A DNA stretch of 64,000 bases from Aequitasia sp047973235 (lineage in GTDB: Bacteria > Bacillota > Clostridia > Lachnospirales > Lachnospiraceae): NCBI GenBank assembly GCA_047973235.1, contig JBKEBP010000072.1, positions 1 through 64,000 of the forward strand. The letters run 5' to 3'. Positions 7,774-17,435 of the stretch are shown here, piece after piece (position 1 is the stretch's first letter; each line of letters opens with the position of its first letter). The notes under the pieces were generated by a model. It saw only the letters and a list, made by a program, of their open reading frames with translations, was not told where the DNA came from and did not search any database. Made by a program: the position numbers and the translations under genes.

Positions 7774-9264
7774 ATGAATGCAATTGAATTATCGGATGTT
7801 CATTTTGGCTACGCAACGCAAAAAGAAAATGGGCTTCATGGTGTCAGTCTGTCAGTTCCCAAAGAGCAGTGCTTACTTTTATGTGGCGCTTCCGGCTGTG
7901 GCAAGACAACAATAACGCGGCTTATAAATGGGCTGATCCCCAACTTTTTTGAGGGTGAGCTCGTGGGGAATATTACTGTAGCGGGCATGAATATGAAAAA
8001 ATCTTCGATGGTAGCACTTTCTGAAAAAGTAGGCTCCGTTTTTCAAAATCCCCGCACCCAGTTTTTTAACACAGATCCGTTTAGTGAGGTCGTGTTCGGT
8101 ATGGAAAATGCCGGATTGCCGGTAGATGATATTATGCTCCGTGGTGAAAAAACAGTTGAAGCGCTGTCGATTCGCAGCCTGATGGAAAAAAGCATTTTTG
8201 CGCTTTCAGGTGGCGAAAAGCAAAAGGTTGCATTTGCGTCAGTCTATGCCTCCGAGCCGGAAATTTTGGTTTTAGACGAGCCTTCTTCTAATCTCGATCC
8301 CCGTTCTGTCGAGGAACTGGCGGCACTTATCAGACTTTGCAAGAAGCAAGGCAAAACCATTATCATTGCGGAACACCGGCTTTACTATCTGGTGGATATT
8401 GCAGACAGGGTTATTTACATGAAGGATGGGTGTATTGAACAGGACATCTCCATGCAGACATTTCGTGGATTGTCTGAGCCGGAACGCATTACCGCAGGAT
8501 TGCGTTGCCGAAGTCTTGACGATGTGATTTCTTCCCCCACAGCCGTGGCGAACAGTTCGCTCGAAATAGAGCTTGCAGACATCAGCGCCAATTATGACAA
8601 GGTACGTGTGTTGGAACATGTAAATTTTTCGGCGAAGGGTGGTGATATTATTGCAATCATCGGGCACAACGGAGCCGGAAAAAGCACGTTGGCGCAAGTA
8701 ATATGCGGACTTCACAAAAAACATATTGGCAGTGTAAAGAGAAATGGCAAAGTCTTATCCCGAAGAGAACGTTGCCGACGCACTTATATGGTGATGCAGG
8801 ATGTGAATCATCAATTGTTTAGTGACAGTGTTGAAGGCGAGTGCCACTTGGGGCTACAAAAACCGGATGAGGCTGCGGTGAACGAAAGTCTCTCCATGCT
8901 CGGTCTTGGTGGCTTTGAGAATCGCCATCCCCTTTCCCTATCCGGCGGGCAAAAGCAGCGGCTTGCTGTGGCTGTTAGCATTCTGTGCGAGAAGGATATT
9001 CTTGTATTTGACGAACCGACAAGCGGTCTTGATTTGCGCAGCATGAAGCAAGTGTCGAAGATGATGCGAATGCTTGCAGCGCAAGGGAAACTAGTACTTG
9101 TTATCACCCATGACCTGGAGCTCATATCAGATGTATGCAGCCGGGTTCTATACTTGGAACAAGGGCACGTTGCAGCTGATTTAGCAGCTGCAAATATAAG
9201 CCAAATACGTGCACTCCTTTGGAGTGGCGAAGAGAAAAATATTGCTTATAAGGAGTTAAGTTGA
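7774..9264 (+). CDS. ecfA: Double-domain ECF transporter ATPase (EcfA-EcfA' fusion)
   Basis: 496 residues containing two complete ABC ATPase domains. Domain 1 has Walker A GASGCGKTT, Q-loop VFQNPRTQFF, signature LSGGEKQK and Walker B VLDEPSS. Domain 2 (from about residue 265) has Walker A GHNGAGKST, signature LSGGQKQR and Walker B VFDEPTS. Stand-alone ECF systems use two ATPase subunits, and here they are fused. It powers the S and T components encoded just upstream. The next gene starts at the base after its stop codon, so the ABC pair is coupled to the ECF genes. Confidence 0.92.
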   Translation: MNAIELSDVHFGYATQKENGLHGVSLSVPKEQCLLLCGASGCGKTTITRLINGLIPNFFEGELVGNITVAGMNMKKSSMVALSEKVGSVFQNPRTQFFNTDPFSEVVFGMENAGLPVDDIMLRGEKTVEALSIRSLMEKSIFALSGGEKQKVAFASVYASEPEILVLDEPSSNLDPRSVEELAALIRLCKKQGKTIIIAEHRLYYLVDIADRVIYMKDGCIEQDISMQTFRGLSEPERITAGLRCRSLDDVISSPTAVANSSLEIELADISANYDKVRVLEHVNFSAKGGDIIAIIGHNGAGKSTLAQVICGLHKKHIGSVKRNGKVLSRRERCRRTYMVMQDVNHQLFSDSVEGECHLGLQKPDEAAVNESLSMLGLGGFENRHPLSLSGGQKQRLAVAVSILCEKDILVFDEPTSGLDLRSMKQVSKMMRMLAAQGKLVLVITHDLELISDVCSRVLYLEQGHVAADLAAANISQIRALLWSGEEKNIAYKELS

Positions 9265-11049
9265 ATGAAACAAAAAGAGAAAAGCTCGTTTGCGTGGCTG
9301 TATTCCTTTGTCAGTCAGTGTAAAGGGAAAATGACCGCATCCGTTCTATTGGCCGTGGGTGGTTCCGCTTGCGGAATTGTACCATATTTTGCTGTGGCAC
9401 AGATTATCATTAAAATGATTGATGGCCTTCCCTCAATACACGAAATTCTCCCCCTTGCTGTCATTGCCCTAGTCGGTTATTTGGGGAAAATATTGTTCTC
9501 TACACTATCTACCATATTATCCCATCGATCAGCCTTTAGTATTTTACAAACTATACGAAAAGCGATTTCCACAAAGCTTTCTCGCGTTCCCATGGGTTTT
9601 ATTTTGGATACGCCTTCGGGAAAATTCAAAAGTATGCTGGTGGATACGGTAGAAAAGCTGGAGCTTCCGCTGGCACATATGATTCCGGAGCTTACAGGGA
9701 ATATCCTTATTCCCATTTTTATGTTTATCTACATGTTCACGCTTGACTGGCGTATTGCACTGATTGCACTTGTCACGGTTCCTGTAGGTGTTGTGTGTTA
9801 TATGGGGATGCTCAGGGATTATGAAACTCGCTACAATCGTGTGTTGCGTGCAGGCAAGGGCATGGACGCTGCTATCGTGGAGTATATCGGCGGTATTCAG
9901 GTGATTAAAGCATTCAATCAAAGCGCAAGCTCATATGAAAAATACACAGCCGCCGTTAACGAAAATTATAATGCGAAGTCCGACTGGTTTCGCGCCACAA
10001 ACAGTTATTATGTGGCTGGAATTGCCATAATGCCCACTTGCCTGTTAGGTGTTTTACCCCTTGGCACATGGCTATATTACACCGGCGGTCTTGAAGGAAG
10101 TACACTGATCATTCTCATTATTCTTTCCATGGGACTTGTAAAACCGCTGATTGGCGTGTTGGAATATACCGATAGCTTTGCGATGGTAGACAGCACATTG
10201 AAAGAAATTGCAGAATTGCTAACCGCAACGGAAATGAAGCGCCCCAAGGAAAACAAATCCCTAGTCGGAACAGATATTGAGCTGCGCAATGTATGCTTTG
10301 GATACAAGAAGACAACGGTGCTGCATGATGTTTCTTTCAGGGCAAAAGCCGGTCATATGACCGCCATCGTCGGACCATCCGGCAGCGGGAAAAGCACTGT
10401 AGCAAAGCTGATTGCGAGCTTTTGGGAAGCTGATAGCGGAAGTGTTATGCTTAGCGACATCGACATGCGTGAATTACCTCTCGATCAAGTGATGGAGCAC
10501 ATTGCCTATGTTTCTCAAGATAACTTCCTCTTCCATCTCTCGATTAAAGAAAATATCCGCATGGGGCGGAGAAACGCAACCGACGCGGATGTGGAAGCGG
10601 CGGCAAAGGCTGCTAGTTGTCATGATTTTATTATGACTCTGTCAGATGGCTATGATACCAACGCAGGAGATTCCGGTGGGCAGCTTTCCGGCGGGGAGCG
10701 TCAGCGCATTGCCATTGCGAGAGCCATCTTGAAGGATGCTCCAATTGTAATTCTTGATGAGGCTACTGCCTTCACAGACCCGGAGAATGAGGCGGTCATT
10801 CAGCACTCCATCAACAATTTGGTTCGGGGCAAGACTCTTATTGTAATTGCCCACAGGTTGTCTACTATCACAGGAGCGGATAACATTGTGGTGATGGATA
10901 CAGGACGTGTGAACGCTCAAGGAACTCATGAACAGCTTTTGGAGCACTGTCCGCTCTACAGTAACTTGTGGTACTCACATATTGGCGCAAAGGATAAGAC
11001 TGAAAACGAGAAGACTGAAAATGAGAAGGAGGATACAACATATGCTTAA
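9265..11049 (+). CDS. ABC half-transporter with fused membrane and ATPase domains, first of pair
   Basis: 594 residues: an N-terminal six-helix membrane domain of the type IV exporter fold (about residues 15-310), then an ATPase domain with Walker A GPSGSGKST, signature LSGGERQR and Walker B VILDEATA. After Walker B it reads AFTDPENE instead of the usual SALD-type D-loop. From memory, this wording is shared with IrtAB/YbtPQ siderophore importers, which have an exporter fold but bring in ferric siderophores. It follows EcfA without a gap and overlaps the second half-transporter by 8 nt. It probably forms a heterodimer with that protein. Direction and substrate are not shown by the sequence. 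Confidence 0.85.
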   Translation: MKQKEKSSFAWLYSFVSQCKGKMTASVLLAVGGSACGIVPYFAVAQIIIKMIDGLPSIHEILPLAVIALVGYLGKILFSTLSTILSHRSAFSILQTIRKAISTKLSRVPMGFILDTPSGKFKSMLVDTVEKLELPLAHMIPELTGNILIPIFMFIYMFTLDWRIALIALVTVPVGVVCYMGMLRDYETRYNRVLRAGKGMDAAIVEYIGGIQVIKAFNQSASSYEKYTAAVNENYNAKSDWFRATNSYYVAGIAIMPTCLLGVLPLGTWLYYTGGLEGSTLIILIILSMGLVKPLIGVLEYTDSFAMVDSTLKEIAELLTATEMKRPKENKSLVGTDIELRNVCFGYKKTTVLHDVSFRAKAGHMTAIVGPSGSGKSTVAKLIASFWEADSGSVMLSDIDMRELPLDQVMEHIAYVSQDNFLFHLSIKENIRMGRRNATDADVEAAAKAASCHDFIMTLSDGYDTNAGDSGGQLSGGERQRIAIARAILKDAPIVILDEATAFTDPENEAVIQHSINNLVRGKTLIVIAHRLSTITGADNIVVMDTGRVNAQGTHEQLLEHCPLYSNLWYSHIGAKDKTENEKTENEKEDTTYA

Positions 11050-12802
11050 ACTGATTAAACGATTGCTTGCCTTCTCCGGAGAAAACAGAAAAGATTTTCT
11101 CTTGTCATTTGCTGCCAGCCTCTTACATGCTATGTTTGAGGCAATTCCTGCTATGGCGGTACTAAACGTATTAATCTCAATTATTGGCACACTAAACGGC
11201 ACACGGGAAATGACCATCGCTGATATCTGGATCCCCTTTGGGATCATGCTCGTGAGTGTTATCGGTAAAATCATAACAGAGGATATCTCATCGAAAAAGC
11301 GCACCCTTGGCAGCTTTTCTATGTGCGCACAGAAACGGTTAGAGATTGGTGAAATGCTCAAGCGGGTACCGATGGGCTACTTCAATCAAAATCGACTTGG
11401 CGATATCACCGCAACAGTCACTACTACCCTCGGTGATATCGAAACAAATGCTGTCTCTGTACTCAGTAAGGTCGCAGGTGGACTGATCTACTCGGTTGTC
11501 ATCATTACTTGGCTTTTTATATATGAGTGGCATATCGGGCTGATTTCCCTTATCGGACTTCTTATCGCACTACTAGTATATGGTCTGCTGCAGCGAGTGA
11601 GCAAACGACTTTCCCCTCAGCGACAAAATGCGCAAGTGGGCTTGGTGACTGCATTTTTGGAGTATATTCAAGGCATGGCTGTAGTAAAGGCATTTGGCCT
11701 AGGTGATCAATCAGGACGTGCGGTAGATAAAGCAATCGATGAAAGCTGTGCTGCAAATACAAAGCTGGAAAGCGTCTTTTCCTCTTTAATCGGTGTCTAT
11801 CAGTCGGTGTTTAAATTCACAGCTTCTGCAGTATTAGTGGTTGCACCCGCACTTGTGCTTAATACTGAAATCACATTAGAAAATGGGCTACTATTGGTTA
11901 TCGCAAGCTTCATGATTTACTCACAGATGGAGATTTTCGGCAGTGCTTCCTCGTTGGGGCGAGTTATTGAGGCAAGCCTTGACAAGATGGATTTCTTGTG
12001 GAATACACCGCTTTTGGATGAAAACGGACAAGATATTCAGCCCGGGTCATTCGATATCAAAATGGACAGTGTTTCTTTCTCCTATGGTAAGGTGCAGACG
12101 CTGAAAAATATCTCCTTCAATATCCCTCAGAAAACCACCACCGCCATCGTCGGACCCTCCGGCAGCGGAAAGACCACACTATGCAATTTAATTGCTCGCT
12201 TTTGGGATGTGCAGAAAGGCCAGGTTCTTGTTGGGGGCGTTGATGTGCGAGAATATACTTGTGACAGCCTTTTGAGAAACTTTAGCATGGTTTTCCAAAA
12301 TGTATATCTTTTTGAAGATACCATAGCCAATAACATTCGATTTGGCAAACCGGGTGCTTCCATGGATCAGGTAATAGAGGCAGCAAAAAAAGCTCAATCT
12401 CACGATTTTATCAGCTCACTCCCCGATGGATATAATACTCTTGTGGGTGAAGGTGGCTCCTCACTTTCCGGCGGCGAAAAGCAGCGGATCTCCATTGCAC
12501 GTGCGATTTTAAAGGATGCTCCAATCGTTATTCTTGATGAAGCAACTGCAAGCGTTGATCCTGAAAATGAGGCCGCACTACAATCGGCCATAGAAGTGCT
12601 AACACGGAATAAAACGCGAATCATGATCGCTCATCGTTTGTCTACTGTGCGAAGTGCAGACCAGATTTTGGTACTTGACAAAGGTGAAATTGTTCAGAGA
12701 GGTACCCATGCAGAGCTTTCCGGCCAAGAGGGCGTTTACAAAAGATTTATTTCCATTCGAGAAGAGGCAATCAGTTGGACGTTTGCGGGAACAGATAGCT
12801 AG
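11042..12802 (+). CDS. ABC half-transporter with fused membrane and ATPase domains, second of pair
   Basis: 586 residues. The membrane domain spans about residues 15-310. The ATPase domain has Walker A GPSGSGKTT, Q-loop VFQNVYLFEDT, signature LSGGEKQR, Walker B VILDEATA and a D-loop region SVDPENE. I start it at the ATG at 11042 because GAAGGAGGA sits 8 nt upstream. The longer frame lies inside the previous gene. It is the last gene of the first cluster. Partner choice (heterodimer with the preceding gene) is inferred from the overlap and from the same pairing in the second cluster. Confidence 0.85.
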   Translation: MLKLIKRLLAFSGENRKDFLLSFAASLLHAMFEAIPAMAVLNVLISIIGTLNGTREMTIADIWIPFGIMLVSVIGKIITEDISSKKRTLGSFSMCAQKRLEIGEMLKRVPMGYFNQNRLGDITATVTTTLGDIETNAVSVLSKVAGGLIYSVVIITWLFIYEWHIGLISLIGLLIALLVYGLLQRVSKRLSPQRQNAQVGLVTAFLEYIQGMAVVKAFGLGDQSGRAVDKAIDESCAANTKLESVFSSLIGVYQSVFKFTASAVLVVAPALVLNTEITLENGLLLVIASFMIYSQMEIFGSASSLGRVIEASLDKMDFLWNTPLLDENGQDIQPGSFDIKMDSVSFSYGKVQTLKNISFNIPQKTTTAIVGPSGSGKTTLCNLIARFWDVQKGQVLVGGVDVREYTCDSLLRNFSMVFQNVYLFEDTIANNIRFGKPGASMDQVIEAAKKAQSHDFISSLPDGYNTLVGEGGSSLSGGEKQRISIARAILKDAPIVILDEATASVDPENEAALQSAIEVLTRNKTRIMIAHRLSTVRSADQILVLDKGEIVQRGTHAELSGQEGVYKRFISIREEAISWTFAGTDS

Positions 12803-12864
12803 CAACCACACACACAGTATGAACTCGTCAAATGTAATGCCTTCTATTTATATCGGGGATATTT

Positions 12865-13641
12865 TTAGTTGGTCAACTTTCTTCTGTACATCTGCATTGC
12901 AGTAATGAAGGCCACCACCAACAGCCCAACACACCAAATGATTGCAAGAAATGTGCTGCCACCCGGTTCAGTATCCAAAAGAAATGCTCGAACAGTATTA
13001 ATTACATGTGTGAATGGCTGATTCTCAGCAAATATGCGAAGTACAGTCGGAAGTGTTGCGGTGGGAATGAATCCTGCGCTAAGATATGTAAACAGCTGAA
13101 CAAACATAGTGAATGCACCTGCTCCTTCCGGGCCTTTTACAAAAAGACCGAAGGCTACAGCAATCCAGTTTATCACAAAGCTGAATAGAATTAGCAAGGC
13201 AAAAGCGCTGACCAAACCCCAAAGTCCTGCAACGGGACGAAATCCAATTAGCAATGCGATAGCAACAACCAATAAAACAGTTAGTGTTGTTCGCAATACA
13301 GCTTCGACGACCCGGCCTGTAAGGACGGAAGATTTAGCAATCGGCATGGAGCGAAAGCGGTCAACCATTCCTCGTTCAATATCAAGGCTCGTGCTAATCG
13401 CAGTTGCGGTACTGCATTGGCTAATACAAAGTACGATGACACCCGGCATAATATAGTCTATAAAACGTATGGTGTTGTCACCTATATCCATAGCTCCGCC
13501 AAGAACAAATACAAAAATCAATAGTGTCATCAGCGGAGATATGACATTTTCTACCAGCGTATCAGGACTACCAAATGATTTTAGCAAGTTGCGTTTTGTC
13601 ATGGTTTTTGTGTCCGATATGGCTCTTGTTATCACAGTCAT
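12865..13641 (-). CDS. ABC-2 type membrane permease (DrrB-like)
   Basis: 258 residues with six membrane segments in the ABC-2 pattern. A typical DrrB-like middle is present: CISQCSTATAISTSLDIERG followed by MVDRFRSMPIAKSSVL. Such permeases export drugs or lipophilic compounds together with a separate ATPase. Its ATG overlaps the stop of the upstream ATPase gene (ATGA). The gene ends 62 bp from the convergent transport operon, and I see no strong terminator between them. The exporter is probably non-functional here if the ATPase frameshift is real. Confidence 0.85.
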   Translation of the reverse strand: MTVITRAISDTKTMTKRNLLKSFGSPDTLVENVISPLMTLLIFVFVLGGAMDIGDNTIRFIDYIMPGVIVLCISQCSTATAISTSLDIERGMVDRFRSMPIAKSSVLTGRVVEAVLRTTLTVLLVVAIALLIGFRPVAGLWGLVSAFALLILFSFVINWIAVAFGLFVKGPEGAGAFTMFVQLFTYLSAGFIPTATLPTVLRIFAENQPFTHVINTVRAFLLDTEPGGSTFLAIIWCVGLLVVAFITAMQMYRRKLTN

Positions 13642-14584
13642 TGTTTTTCGTCCTTCCGTTTGTCGTTGATGAATATATAAAAGACATCTTCTAGTGTAGG
13701 TGGTTTTTGTTCAAAACGAGACATTTGTATCCCACATTGCTTTATGCGATTAAAAATATCTGCAAGTTGTTCGATACTCCCATCTGTTATCACTGTCAAC
13801 TTTAGCATTTCGTCATTAGATGATGTCTGAAAATCTGAAAGAAGCTTTCCCACGGCAGACACATCATCTGCGTTTTGAAATGAAAACTCAATTATGCCCT
13901 GAGGAAGCCTTTGCTTTAGTTCCTCCGGCGTTCCTTCTGCGACAATAATACCATCATCCAATATGGCGATTCTGTCGGCTAAATGCTCTGCTTCTTCGAG
14001 ATACTGTGTCGTGAGCAAAACAGTGATGCCTGACTTAGCAAGTTCTTTGATAATGTGCCACATGGAGGCAGACTTTGAGGGTCAAGTCCGGTTGTAGGTT
14101 CATCCAAAAATATAACAGCAGGATTGCCCATCATGCTCATAGCAATATCTAATCTGCGGCGCATACCACCCGAATAGGTAGAAACCTTTCTATCGGCAGC
14201 ATTTTCCAATCCGAACCGTTTCAGCAATTTTACTGTTTGTGCATTTACATTTGTGAGGTGTCGTAACGCTCCGATTAATCGGAGATTGTCTCGCCCGGAT
14301 AGGACCTCTTCAACAGCAGCGTATTGCCCTGTCAAACTGATTTGCTCACGCACCTTATCCGGCTGTCCGGCAACATCATAGCCACAGATTTTCGCCTTGC
14401 CACAATCCGCACTTGTTAGTGTGGAAAGGATTTTTATTGTTGTTGTCTTGCCGGCGCCATTAGAACCGAGCAGAGCATAAATGCTGCCCTGCGTCACAGA
14501 TAGGTTAACACCTTTTAGAACTTTGTTTTTTTTGAAGGATTTTTCCACGCCCTCCAAAGAAATAGCTAGAGCGTTGCTGATCAT
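13638..14584 (-). pseudogene. DrrA-like ABC ATPase gene, split by a one-base deletion
   Basis: The first frame (from 14584) has Walker A GSNGAGKTT, signature STYSGGMRRR and Walker B VIFLDEPTTGLDPQS, and then loses its frame near 14060-14070. The rest continues in another frame from MWHIIKELAKSG, with LLTTQYLEEAEHLADRI and a C-terminal domain ending at 13638. The joined span of 947 nt is one short of a multiple of three. With one base restored it would encode about 315 residues, the usual DrrA length. The glutamine in the switch position (TTQYLEEA) is normal for DrrA proteins. The gene overlaps both the PadR gene and the permease gene by 4 nt, so it was built as one operon. Confidence 0.8.
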
Positions 14585-15183
14585 AATTTACCCCCCTGTT
14601 CTACGACAATCTTCTGCTTGAAGTCTTGAAACCACTTGATTTCAAACTGCAATTTGGCAATGGACAAATCAAGAGTTGCATACTGAAAAATCGCAATACC
14701 CTCGACAGTATCTTCCGTTATTTCATTGGCCGCGCCTTTGTTGTGCATAGCGGCAAGTTCGTTCTTGCTCGGAACGTGTCGCGGGGCTAAGGCAGTGTTG
14801 ACTTCATCTAGTATTGCAAGTTCCTTTTCCAGCTCCATAATGTAAGCATCAATCAAATCAATTCGGTTTTCTTTATTCGCAAAGCCCATGAAAAAGAATT
14901 TGCTCAGCTCCATATTTTTTTCTTTATACTTCATCGGAGAGGATACTTTAGCGAAAAAATATGTTTTTCCCACTTCAGTAATTTCATAAACCTTTCTGTT
15001 GACGCCATTTTCCACAGACTCGCTGAAAATAACCATGTGCTTGTCAGTCAGTTTCTTAATAGCAGCCTGGATACTACCCATGCTGTTACTGCTGACAAGC
15101 GAAAAACTGTTTTCAATTAGCTTTCGCAATTCGTAAATTGTACACTTTTGCATCATCAAAAGCCCTAGTACAACAATATCCAT
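14581..15183 (-). CDS. PadR-family transcriptional regulator
   Basis: 200 residues. A PadR winged helix opens the protein (IVVLGLLMMQKCTIYELRK, then SMGSIQAAIKKLTDKHMV), and a long coiled-coil helix (about 100-190) serves for dimerisation. PadR proteins often repress a neighbouring drug exporter and are released by its substrate. The DrrAB-like genes follow with a 4-nt overlap, which supports that role. The promoter carries two copies of a CTAATAGTA element that could be its operator. Confidence 0.88.
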   Translation of the reverse strand: MDIVVLGLLMMQKCTIYELRKLIENSFSLVSSNSMGSIQAAIKKLTDKHMVIFSESVENGVNRKVYEITEVGKTYFFAKVSSPMKYKEKNMELSKFFFMGFANKENRIDLIDAYIMELEKELAILDEVNTALAPRHVPSKNELAAMHNKGAANEITEDTVEGIAIFQYATLDLSIAKLQFEIKWFQDFKQKIVVEQGGKL

Positions 15184-15214
15184 TTTCTCAACTCCTTCTC
15201 AATTGATATTCCTA

Positions 15215-15243
15215 ATAGTAACATTGCTAATAGTATTCGTCAA
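15215..15243 (-). promoter_or_regulatory. PadR operon promoter with repeated CTAATAGTA element
   Basis: On the minus strand TTGACG (15243-15238) and TACTAT (15220-15215) are 17 bp apart. CTAATAGTA occurs at 15212-15220 and again at 15227-15235, which is 15 bp apart and covers the -10 and the spacer. This is a plausible PadR binding arrangement. Confidence 0.5.
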
Positions 15244-15268
15244 GTAAAAAGAAAAATAATAGGTAAGC

Positions 15269-16708
15269 CTATTTCAAAACGCTTGTTGTAAAGTAACCTT
15301 CAATAGAATCTTTTAGTAAACCATTTTGCATACATACCACCCTGTCCGCAACAAGCTGCAAAAACTCCATGTCGTGAGTTATGAGCATTATGGAAACACC
15401 TTGTTTGGTTATTTTGCGAAGAATTTCCGCAGTAATTCTCATGTGTCTACCATCAAGTCCACTGGTAGGTTCGTCCAAAATCAGTATAGGTCTCTTACGG
15501 AGCAACGCTGCGGCCAAGAGAACGCGCTGCTTTTGCCCACCGGACAATGATACCGGATGTCTGTTTTCATATTCTGACAAATCCAGTTGCTTCAGGATTT
15601 CTTTAGCGCTGCTCGTTAGCGCCTCAGATGTTTTCAGGTTAAGTGTTACTTCCTCCAACACAGTAGAAGCATAGAGCTGATAATCAGCATCTTGTCCAAC
15701 GAAAAAGCTGTTTGTTAGACGCATTTTTCTACCGGCTCTCTTGTTGTTTACGGAGATATCTCCCCCCGTTTCACTTAGAATCCCAGACAGTATTTTGCAG
15801 AAAGTCGATTTTCCTACACCGTTGTTGCCGGTAATCGCGACGATTTCTCCGATAGATAAGCAAAAAGACAAATGGCGTAAAATACTCTTCTTATATCTTG
15901 AAAAAGAGAGCTTTGACACATTTATAAAAGGCGCTTCATCACTTTGAGATTGTCCGATACGTTTTGGAGGAATATCAAAAAGACGTAATCCCATTTGAAT
16001 CATCTTATCCGACGGGATGGCTCTCGCCTCTGCGGACGAGTAAATACTGTGTATGTATCCGTTTTCCATGAAAACCATTTTATCTATCAAGTGTGCCAAA
16101 TAGTACAAACGATGTTCAGAGACAATGATCGTCATGCCTTGCGCTTTCAATATTTCTAGGAATTTTGCCAGATGTCGCGTACTTTCTGCATCTAAATTTG
16201 CTGACGGCTCATCAAGCACAACTACAGACGGATGAATCGCGCAAGCGGATGCAATGGCGATTTTTTGCTTTTCTCCACTGGATAGATTGAAAATACTTCT
16301 GTCCAGCAAGCCGTCCAAATGCAAAAGATTCTGTACTTCATCCAAGCGCTCCCGCATAGTAGCAACGGGATAATTGCGGTTCTCCATTGCCATAACAATT
16401 TCATCTGTGGTATTGGTAGAGAAGAACTGACTGCGAGGATCTTGAAATACATTTCCAATTTTCATGCCAATCTCATCTAAGGTCATATCGAAGGCGTTTT
16501 TTCCATTCAACAAATATTGACCCGTCAATTCACCCTCGAAAAACTGCGGACACAATCCGTTCAATACGCGAGTTAAGGTTGTTTTTCCACAACCGCTTTC
16601 CCCTGTGAGCAGAATAAAATCACCTTTACCTATGGTCAGGTTGATGTTCTGCAAAGATGCTGATTGCGAACCGCTATACCGGAAAGATAAATCATTTATT
16701 TGAATCAT
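15269..16708 (-). CDS. ecfA: Double-domain ECF transporter ATPase, second cluster
   Basis: 479 residues with two ABC ATPase domains. Domain 1 has Walker A GESGCGKTT, VFQDPRSQFF, signature LSSGEKQK and Walker B VVLDEPSA. Domain 2 has Walker A GNNGVGKST, signature LSGGQKQR and Walker B LILDEPTS. Overall it mirrors the 496-residue ATPase of the first cluster. I chose the ATG at 16708. A GTG at 16717, overlapping the EcfT stop, is an alternative. In domain 1 the usual LSGGE is LSSGE, a mild variant also seen in working ATPases. It is the last gene of the second cluster. Confidence 0.9.
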   Translation of the reverse strand: MIQINDLSFRYSGSQSASLQNINLTIGKGDFILLTGESGCGKTTLTRVLNGLCPQFFEGELTGQYLLNGKNAFDMTLDEIGMKIGNVFQDPRSQFFSTNTTDEIVMAMENRNYPVATMRERLDEVQNLLHLDGLLDRSIFNLSSGEKQKIAIASACAIHPSVVVLDEPSANLDAESTRHLAKFLEILKAQGMTIIVSEHRLYYLAHLIDKMVFMENGYIHSIYSSAEARAIPSDKMIQMGLRLFDIPPKRIGQSQSDEAPFINVSKLSFSRYKKSILRHLSFCLSIGEIVAITGNNGVGKSTFCKILSGILSETGGDISVNNKRAGRKMRLTNSFFVGQDADYQLYASTVLEEVTLNLKTSEALTSSAKEILKQLDLSEYENRHPVSLSGGQKQRVLLAAALLRKRPILILDEPTSGLDGRHMRITAEILRKITKQGVSIMLITHDMEFLQLVADRVVCMQNGLLKDSIEGYFTTSVLK

Positions 16709-16709
16709 G

Positions 16710-17435
16710 CTACGCACCTCCCACTATTCGTTCGATGTATGCAACGCCGAATAGTATCAGCGTTCCAATAATTATCGCAGCCCAATCAGACGTTTTCATG
16801 CGAATCAAATGGTAAGAGCTTACCTCACCTTTGAGCCTCATACCCCTTACCGCAGCAGATGCGGACAATTCATCCGCCGTTTTACTGGTTCGAATCAGCA
16901 TCGGGATAAGGGTGTATTCCAACAGCCTAAAAGGATGGCATAACGATGACCAAAGAGAAACGCCAATACCTCTGAACTTCTGCGCATCGCGGATATGCCG
17001 ATATTCTTCTGAAATCGTAGGCATAAAGCGAAACAGAACTGCGAGGGAGAGTGTCGCCGCCTTTGGCAGCTTCATACGGTTTAAGGACGCGACCAGTCGC
17101 CCGTTAGAAGCCGCCAGCAATGGGCGGGCAGCCATAACAGGCAGCATAAGCCGCCGTACATAGACGGTCACGAGTGGTAGGGCTGTAGAACCTAATGTTG
17201 GGATGTCACTCAGCAGATACAGCCCTCCCCATAAAATGAAGTACCAAATAAGGTGCGATATCAGCTGCCTTTTAAGTCCAAATAGTCCCAGCCAAATAAT
17301 CAAAAGAACAAGCATGCAAAGAAGGGCGGTCTCTGTTCGCAGCAATAGTGTCATTACGGACGTTAATACCATAAGAAACAGACACACCCTTAAATCCAGC
17401 CCGGCTAACGGAGGCTTTCTTGCTCCGGGTGTCAT
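16710..17435 (-). CDS. ecfT: ECF transporter transmembrane component (EcfT), second cluster
   Basis: 241 residues with about five membrane segments. The coupling motif LFRFMPTISEEYRHIRDAQK runs into FRGIGVS, and a second motif AAVRGMRLKG is near residue 197. It corresponds to the EcfT at 7004-7759. Its start codon overlaps the stop of the S component gene by one base, and the ATPase gene follows at once, so the module is complete. Confidence 0.87.
   Translation of the reverse strand: MTPGARKPPLAGLDLRVCLFLMVLTSVMTLLLRTETALLCMLVLLIIWLGLFGLKRQLISHLIWYFILWGGLYLLSDIPTLGSTALPLVTVYVRRLMLPVMAARPLLAASNGRLVASLNRMKLPKAATLSLAVLFRFMPTISEEYRHIRDAQKFRGIGVSLWSSLCHPFRLLEYTLIPMLIRTSKTADELSASAAVRGMRLKGEVSSYHLIRMKTSDWAAIIIGTLILFGVAYIERIVGGA

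Noticed and set aside
15212..15235. Two CTAATAGTA repeats as the start of a CRISPR array
   Set aside because: Only two 9-bp copies, inside a clear promoter. No spacers or cas genes.
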